DNA from: Mesocentrotus franciscanus
Taxonomy: Eukaryota; Echinodermata; Echinoidea; Camarodonta; Strongylocentrotidae
DNA: 64,000 nucleotides
Reading direction: 5' to 3'
NCBI GenBank assembly: GCA_037976565.1
Contig: CP137685.1
Coordinates: 22,596,005 to 22,660,004 of the forward strand
Shown: piece by piece, positions 58,725 to 64,000 of the stretch
Position numbering within the stretch: the first letter of the stretch is position 1
Layout of the letters: the number at the start of each line of letters is the position of its first letter
Program-made: the position numbers and the translations under genes
Notes under the pieces: generated by a model
What the model saw: the letters and a program-made list of their open reading frames with translations, nothing else
Told to the model about the DNA's origin: nothing
The model's database searches: none

Positions 58725-59200
58725 GATTTCTGCCGGGCGCCAAGAAGGGCGCCCTCTGGGACCGCCATATTGGGCAAATCCAAAATGGCCGCCATCTGAG
58801 TTAAATGTCAAGTGTAGTTACGAAAGGAAATGGGCTAGTATGATTATAGTTTATATATTTATGGGGTTTTCGGGGTCAGAGAATCTGTTTATCATGTTCT
58901 TTCATCGATTTTAGGTCTCCATGGGGCTGCCATACTGGTCATATTTGTCAAATCCAAAATGGCCGCCATCTGAGTTACAGGTCAAGTGTAGTTACGTAAG
59001 GAAATGGCTAGTATGATAACAGTTTATATATATATATACGGGGTTTTCGGGGTCAGAGAATCTGATTATGATGTTCTTTCATCGATTTTAGGTCTCCATG
59101 GGGCTGCCATACTGGTCATATTTGTCAAATCCAAAATGGCCACCATCTGATAGTTACAGGTCAATAGTAGTTCCAAAATGAAAAGGGCTAGAATGATAAT
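58725..59200 (+). repeat. ~180-bp tandem repeat with YY1-like motifs
   Basis: About three units share 'ggggttttcggggtcagaga', 'tgttctttcatcgatttta' and 'ggtctccatggggctgcc'. Each has AAAATGGCCGCCATCT or a one-base variant, which matches the known YY1 consensus. A fourth copy is at 60180-60445, separated by the insertion at 59203-60170. Confidence 0.85.
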
Positions 59201-59202
59201 AT

Positions 59203-59365
59203 AGTATTAATGACTGCTTTGAGAGAAATAGTTGTTTTTATACGCTCAAGGGAAGGTTACAATTGTGCTATTGCCCGAGGCGTGCCGAGGGCAATAGCCC
59301 AATTGTAACCTTCCCGAGAGCGTATAAACAACTATTTCTCGAATAATAAAGCAGTCATTAATACT
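59203..59365. repeat. Palindrome with ~75-bp arms
   Basis: 'agtattaatgactgc' at 59203 pairs with 'gcagtcattaatact' ending 59365; the inner arms read 'ttacaattgtgctattgccc' and 'gggcaatagcccaattgtaa' around a 12-bp loop. A few mismatches break the outer arms. It lies beside the Crypton-like exon candidate and may be part of the same insertion. Confidence 0.9.
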
Positions 59366-59770
59366 TTTATATGCCAAAAAATAGTCAACTTACCAATCAA
59401 CTGGTAGAACAGGAAGAGCAGAAATACATACTAGGCCTAGGGCCTACATAGAATCTAGTTAGTGTTAGGGCCTACTGTTAGATCTAATAATATATTCAAA
59501 TCTGTTGTTGAGAGGCACTGGAAAACCCATCCACTCAAGTTTTCACCCTATCAGAGACTACCCAACGTGACGAGGGGCAAATAAGCTACATTCTTTACGT
59601 CTCTACATCCAAGTAAAGTAGTCTAGACTACGTCTACCGCGGCCGCGGTGCGGTAATGTTTAATACTCACTCAGTACAATGTCAATGACAGTAGATCTCT
59701 AGACCCCTCTACACAACAATTAATGTGTGGGACTCCACTGACTGGATTTGACGGCTTAACTTTAGAATAC

Positions 59771-59860
59771 CTTGGTGTGCTTGCTGTCAGCAGAATTAAT
59801 CAAGTCTTGCATTTGATCATCATTAAGAAGTTGAAATCTTGGGAGAGTTTCTTCAGCCAT
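59771..59860 (-). CDS. Candidate first exon, Crypton-type YR-derived protein N-terminus
   Basis: A minus-strand ATG at 59860-59858 in good context (A at -3, G at +4) opens 30 codons ending at AAG followed by gtattc, phase 0. The peptide MAEETLPRFQLLNDDQMQDL followed by INSADSKHTK has the 'R-F..L.DD.....I...DSK.TK' pattern I associate with the N-terminus of metazoan tyrosine-recombinase-like (Crypton-derived, DUF3504-type) proteins. In that family the next exon continues an alpha-helical domain; none was found within the insertion, so the copy is truncated or split. The donor is weak. Confidence 0.4.
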
Positions 59861-60179
59861 TTTGCCTTGTTTGGAATTCAGTACGATCGAGATTGCCGTA
59901 CGGTCGTCTGCGCTACGATGTATTAAAATTGATAAATTAAGCTAGCGACCGATTATTCGCACACTTATGGTGTCCGCGCTCGCTCAAACCAGTTTTTAAC
60001 ACGTACACCAATGGGTATTTCAGCAAGACTGAACCAATTTCCCGGTAATTGGAATTTTGCCGGGATTTTTTAACTATTTTTTAAAACTATTACATGGCTT
60101 TGGCATTTTTCAGGAATAGTTAAAACAACGACTGCAATTTCGACCAATCAGATGGCTGGATTTCTTAAGTGAGGTATAT

Positions 60180-60445
60180 AACAGTTTATATATTTATGGG
60201 GTTTTCGGGGTCAGAGAATCTGATTATCATGTTCTTTCATCGATTGGGGCTGTCATACTGGTCATACTGGTCAAATTCAAAATGGCCGCCATCTGAGTTA
60301 AAGGTCAAGTGTAGTTTCATAGGAAAAAGAGCTAGAAAAGTAAAAGTTTTTTCGAAATATGGGGGTTTCAGGGTCAGCAAATCTGATTATGATGTTCTGT
60401 CATTGATGTGAGGTCTCTTTGGGCTGTTACAATAGTCAAATCTAA
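60180..60445 (+). repeat. Fourth unit of the YY1-motif tandem repeat
   Basis: Resumes the 180-bp repeat after the insertion ('tttatggggttttcggggtc', 'caaaatggccgccatctgag') and adds a diverged further half-unit to about 60445. Confidence 0.8.
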
Positions 60446-61138
60446 TATAGCTGCCAAACAGGCAAATGCTATGATGTGCATACTTAGATTTTCTTCTCTT
60501 TTGTGGGATGTAGTGTTGTGATAAAACTAATTTCATGGTTATATCAATGGTTAACATTCACACTTAAACATACTGACATACATTAGTTAACCCTCACATA
60601 CACACAAACACTGCACGAACACCACACACAAACACACACATGCTCACATACGCACGTACACACAGGCCATACATTACCATTAAGTCTGTCAGTTCTGTTT
60701 ATCGTAAGGAAATAATATTCTTGTCAATTTTGATTCTACGAAGTTAAAACATGGTGGACATGGCTTCAACAATATTTTGTGGTATAAATATTGATGCTAT
60801 GTTTATGACCTGACGTCATAAGTGCTTTAATTGTGAGGGTATATTTCTCAATTACTTATTTGACGTGAGTTGTAATTCTACTTCTTTCTCAGTAGTTATA
60901 AAATACAGTTCCTCACTTCCTTGTATGTCATTTTACCTGGGTTTTATTATGTTTCCATACATGACCCTAAAATGGATGTTAAAACAACCCTTTTGAGTAC
61001 TGTCGGCTTACAGGCGCTTATTTATGGTCTGGGTGAGTGGTGTCCCTCCAAAAGAATCATAATTTGCTTGATTTGTCTATTCCATATTGTTCACCTATTC
61101 CTATATTAGGTGAAAATAGTTACAGTTACACAGTTGTG
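60446..61138. other. Stretch before the LTR element, with (CA)-rich tract
   Basis: CA-rich sequence at 60585-60670. The 5' start of the LTR of the Gypsy element may lie here, but without the 3' LTR it cannot be located. Confidence 0.5.
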
Positions 61139-61139
61139 T

Positions 61140-61482
61140 ATAAAGAGACAAATACAAAAAGCAAGGCAGGCTTTCCAATATTCAATCTTTGGTTAGAAGT
61201 GATTACTGTCATAGTTTGTATCCAGTTATTCAATCAGTAAGTTCAACTGGACACAACAAATAAATATAGAAAAGCAAGGAAGGCTTTCCAATATTACATC
61301 TTTGGTCAGAATAGATTACTGTAATGGTTTGTGTCCAGTTATATAATCAGTAAGTTCAACTGGGCACAACAAATAAATGTAGAAAGGCAAGGCGGATTTC
61401 CAATATGGAATCTTTGGTTAGAAGTGATTACTGTCATAGTTTGTGTCCAGTTATACAATCAATACGTTCAACTGGGCACAAC
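61140..61482 (+). repeat. Three ~112-bp tandem copies, probably within the 5' LTR
   Basis: Three units share 'caaggcaggctttccaatat' type starts, 'agaagtgattactgtcatag' and 'gtaagttcaactgggcacaa'. They lie 125-470 bp upstream of the primer binding site, where LTR sequence is expected, and may be tandem enhancer-like repeats. Confidence 0.8.
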
Positions 61483-61608
61483 AGTGCTGTCGATATATGT
61501 ATAAATCTGGGCCTGCACCCATACATTTCAGCATTATGTTCTACTATTCGTTGCTGTCAATGTTGTTGCTACATCCGCCCTCGCATTTGCAGAGCATAAT
61601 TGTTTCAC

Positions 61609-61626
61609 TGGTGACCCCGACGTGAT
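61609..61626 (+). promoter_or_regulatory. Primer binding site complementary to tRNA-Trp 3' end
   Basis: TGGTGACCCCGACGTGAT is complementary to the 3' 18 nt of eukaryotic tRNA-Trp including CCA. It starts two bases after a CA dinucleotide (61606-61607), a plausible LTR end. Confidence 0.85.
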
Positions 61627-61735
61627 CTAAACCCGACCAACCTGCTGAGTGGCAGACATCCTTCATCAAAACTGTTTCAATTATTGTCTCCCTTCCTTCA
61701 TATTTCTACTCACGTCTTATCTTTCAACTGTCATC

Positions 61736-62560
61736 ATGCCTACTTACGATCACACCCATTCTTCAACTTCTGAAACTTCTGCTTGCCCTTCATTTGTCTG
61801 ACACAATGATCCTACTATTTGGTATGAAGTCAAGGCAAAATTCATGACCCGAGGCATCACCCAACAGAAAACAAAGTTTGTCTACGTCGTCGCCTTCTTG
61901 CAGCCGGAATATGCCCAGGAAATACCGGACTTACTGATCTCTCTTCCTCAAGAAACAGCCTTACGTTTAACTGAAAGCCGAATTGATACAGAGGAACTCC
62001 GCCTCTGAGCACTGAAAAACGCCTTCATCGGGTGCTGATCTATGAGGAGTTTGAGAGATCGCAAACCCTCCCAGTTACTTCTCAAGATTTGAAAAAAACT
62101 GCTGGGGCGATCAAGTTGAAGGAGAACATTCGGAAACGGCTATTTCTCCAGAGGCTGCCCACAAAATTATGTTCAGCTCATTTTAATAGCATCAACTGGG
62201 GACTCAATGGAGATCGAGAAAATCGCTGATTTAGCCGATAACATCGTAGAGACAAATTCTACATCTAATTTTCATCCTATCTGTCTTCTTCCTCTTCTTC
62301 TTCTTCTTCTTCACACCCTACTCCTTTCCAGGAAATGCAGGAAATGAAAGTGAAAATATCACATCAGAAGCAAGACCGTCAAGCGCGAAGCCCCAGCTCA
62401 CAATGCCATGCTGGAGGGGATTGCGATTATCACTGGCGGTTCGGTAGCGAGCCAAGAAATGTACTCCTCCCTGCACTTTCAAATCAACTTCTTCAAACCA
62501 GGGAAACGACCCAGCCAGCGACTAGCAGCGACATTACGGATGAGAAACAGGAATTAGATT
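61736..62560 (+). pseudogene. Gypsy Gag, broken
   Basis: From the ATG at 61736 the frame meets TGA after 21 codons, just before DPTIWYEVKAKF, and continues with ITQQKTKFVYVVAFLQPEYA. After further shifts come LFLQRLPTKL (about 62140-62170), EKIADLADNIVE (about 62217) and, near 62422-62520, a C..YHWRFG ... KC..PC block in two frames. This is the atypical C-terminal cysteine/histidine motif of many invertebrate Gypsy Gag proteins. At least five lesions are visible. Confidence 0.8.
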
Positions 62561-63014
62561 TCTTATAGACACTGGAACGGAAGTTAGCGTTCTTCCTCCA
62601 TCGAAATCCCAGAAACATATGCACCCTTCTTCGAAATTTCATCTGCAAGCAGTTAATCGCTCAAGTATCACTACTTACGGAGAGCAAAGCCTGACTCTCA
62701 ACGTCGGCCTACGCCGAGCTTGCAGGTGGATTTTTATCATTGCCGACATATCCACTCCTATCGTCGGGGCAGACTTTCTCCATCACTTTGGTTTTCTGGT
62801 AGATGTGCGGAATCTCAAGCTCATCGATTCTACTACAAATCTATCTATAAGAGGCATCCTTTCTTCTTCTTCTTCTATCAGCCCCATGTTTGTCAAGGCA
62901 GACGGTCAAGCTGCTTACAAATCTCTTCTTGACCAATTTCCAGACATCACACGCCCAGTCTACAAGGAGGCAAAAATGCTAGAATTAGGCATCGTCCGAT
63001 CTTTTGGCAGCAAT
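62556..63014 (+). pseudogene. Gypsy aspartic protease and linker
   Basis: FLIDTGTEVSVLPPS (62559-62603) holds the catalytic D-T-G at 62568-62576. VGADFLHHFGFLVDVRN (about 62766) is the typical 'GaDFL..f.l.vD' block that closes the protease domain. The frame is open to a TAG at 63015, which separates it from the reverse transcriptase in the same frame. Confidence 0.87.
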
Positions 63015-63017
63015 TAG

Positions 63018-63534
63018 GCATCCCCACTTCATTATGGTGCCCAAGAAAACCCCCGGAGACCGAGCGGTGACTACCATGCACTAAATAGAAATACAGTGCC
63101 CGATAAATGTCCTATTCCCCACCTTCAAGATTTCACCTCAGCTCTAGCAGGCAAGAGAGTTTTCTCCAAACTCGATGTCATCACAGCGTACCACCAAATT
63201 CCAGTCGATCCAGTAGACGTGCACAAAAGAGCCATCACCACACCCTTTGGGTTATTTGAATTTGGGCGCATGCCTTTTGGGCTACGAAATGCCGCACATA
63301 CAGGTACTTTTCTACTGTCTATTAATGATAGGGGAACCCGTGGTCTACCAGTTTACGCCTACATCGACGACCTCCTCATCGCGAGTGAGACAGGACATAA
63401 GAGGAACATATTCAACACCTCCAACTAGTTACTGTTCTCACGACTCGGAATACAGTGTCGTCATTAGCCCACTCAAGTGTGAATTTGGCGCATCTTCCTC
63501 ATCTTCTTCAACCGGGAATGGACTTCATTGTAGC
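63018..63534 (+). pseudogene. Gypsy reverse transcriptase, partial
   Basis: GDYHALN, PIPHLQDFTS, FSKLDVITAYHQIPV, FGLFEFGRMPFGLRNAA and the catalytic Y-I-D-D box (63360-63371) followed by LLIAS are in one frame from 63063 to 63428. Compensating one-base shifts lie around 63030-63060 and within 63295-63345. The next block (LKCEFG-like, about 63470-63495) is in another frame. The domain is truncated by the gap. Confidence 0.9.
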
Positions 63535-64000
63535 NNNNNNNNNNNNNNNNNNNNNNNNNNNNNNNNNNNNNNNNNNNNNNNNNNNNNNNNNNNNNNNNNN
63601 NNNNNNNNNNNNNNNNNNNNNNNNNNNNNNNNNNNNNNNNNNNNNNNNNNNNNNNNNNNNNNNNNNNNNNNNNNNNNNNNNNNNNNNNNNNNNNNNNNNN
63701 NNNNNNNNNNNNNNNNNNNNNNNNNNNNNNNNNNNNNNNNNNNNNNNNNNNNNNNNNNNNNNNNNNNNNNNNNNNNNNNNNNNNNNNNNNNNNNNNNNNN
63801 NNNNNNNNNNNNNNNNNNNNNNNNNNNNNNNNNNNNNNNNNNNNNNNNNNNNNNNNNNNNNNNNNNNNNNNNNNNNNNNNNNNNNNNNNNNNNNNNNNNN
63901 NNNNNNNNNNNNNNNNNNNNNNNNNNNNNNNNNNNNNNNNNNNNNNNNNNNNNNNNNNNNNNNNNNNNNNNNNNNNNNNNNNNNNNNNNNNNNNNNNNNN
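63535..64000. other. Assembly gap to window end
   Basis: 466 N visible. The gap begins within the Gypsy polymerase region, as is common where repetitive elements break assemblies. Confidence 1.

Larger units (their letters stand above)
61140..63534 (+). mobile_element. Decayed Ty3/Gypsy LTR retrotransposon, cut by gap
   Basis: Order on the + strand: probable LTR repeats, a primer binding site, Gag remnants, aspartic protease and reverse transcriptase, as in Ty3/Gypsy elements. In-frame stops and shifts occur throughout. The copy runs into the N block at 63535, so RNase H, integrase and 3' LTR are not seen. LTR borders are undefined. Confidence 0.9.

Overview
The window is eukaryotic, AT-rich and dense in repeats. 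It has spliced genes with long introns, many GA/CT and AT microsatellites, tRNA-derived SINEs, YR (tyrosine-recombinase) and LTR retroelements, L1-like LINE remnants and many small foldback or hAT-like elements. This mix fits a marine invertebrate deuterostome, most plausibly an echinoderm. The species cannot be fixed from the sequence. There are two assembly gaps (11269-11768 and 63535-64000). No bacterial or viral operon is present, and most long open frames are microsatellite or transposon artefacts.

Host genes. (1) The last two coding exons of a Slo1/BK calcium-activated potassium channel (+ strand, 11951-12145 and 13909-14367) encode the end of the RCK2 domain and the cytoplasmic tail. 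Their intron holds an array of about 150-bp units carrying perfect direct-repeat-1 nuclear-receptor-type motifs. A repeat-poor 6-7 kb tract that may be 3' UTR follows. (2) A small gene I do not recognise appears to span 38877-about 52130 (+). It has a start-codon exon, five near-identical 111-bp phase-0 exons in tandem, and a short terminal exon with a stop and AATAAA. This is the most interesting host-gene candidate. (3) Two isolated minus-strand first-exon candidates lie at 3070-3159 and 59771-59860; the second resembles the N-terminus of Crypton-type YR-derived proteins.

Mobile DNA, left to right: a hAT-like element with perfect 8-bp target duplications filled by a degenerate minisatellite (4739-6325); a composite minisatellite element (8121-10240, again at 39447-42575, truncated at 57102); a cluster of small elements at 21.9-25 kb; a 4.76-kb transposon with ~515-bp terminal inverted repeats around a decayed gene of a CXC-domain family (29605-34364); a 193-bp hairpin with a hammerhead-like motif (36508-36700); a TTAA-flanked 736-bp foldback element with a recognisable empty site (40341-41076); a decayed Ngaro/DIRS-like YR retroelement (about 47290 down to 43750, minus); L1-like LINE 3' ends (28.6, 50.0-51.4 and 57.5-58.1 kb); a second LINE tail (54.8-55.1 kb); and a decayed Ty3/Gypsy element with a tRNA-Trp-type primer binding site, cut by the right-hand gap (61.1-63.5 kb).

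These parts do not form a pathway. The picture is of two host genes whose introns and flanks have been repeatedly invaded, with nested insertions that give a relative order of events. All family assignments rest on motif recognition by eye; no database search was run.
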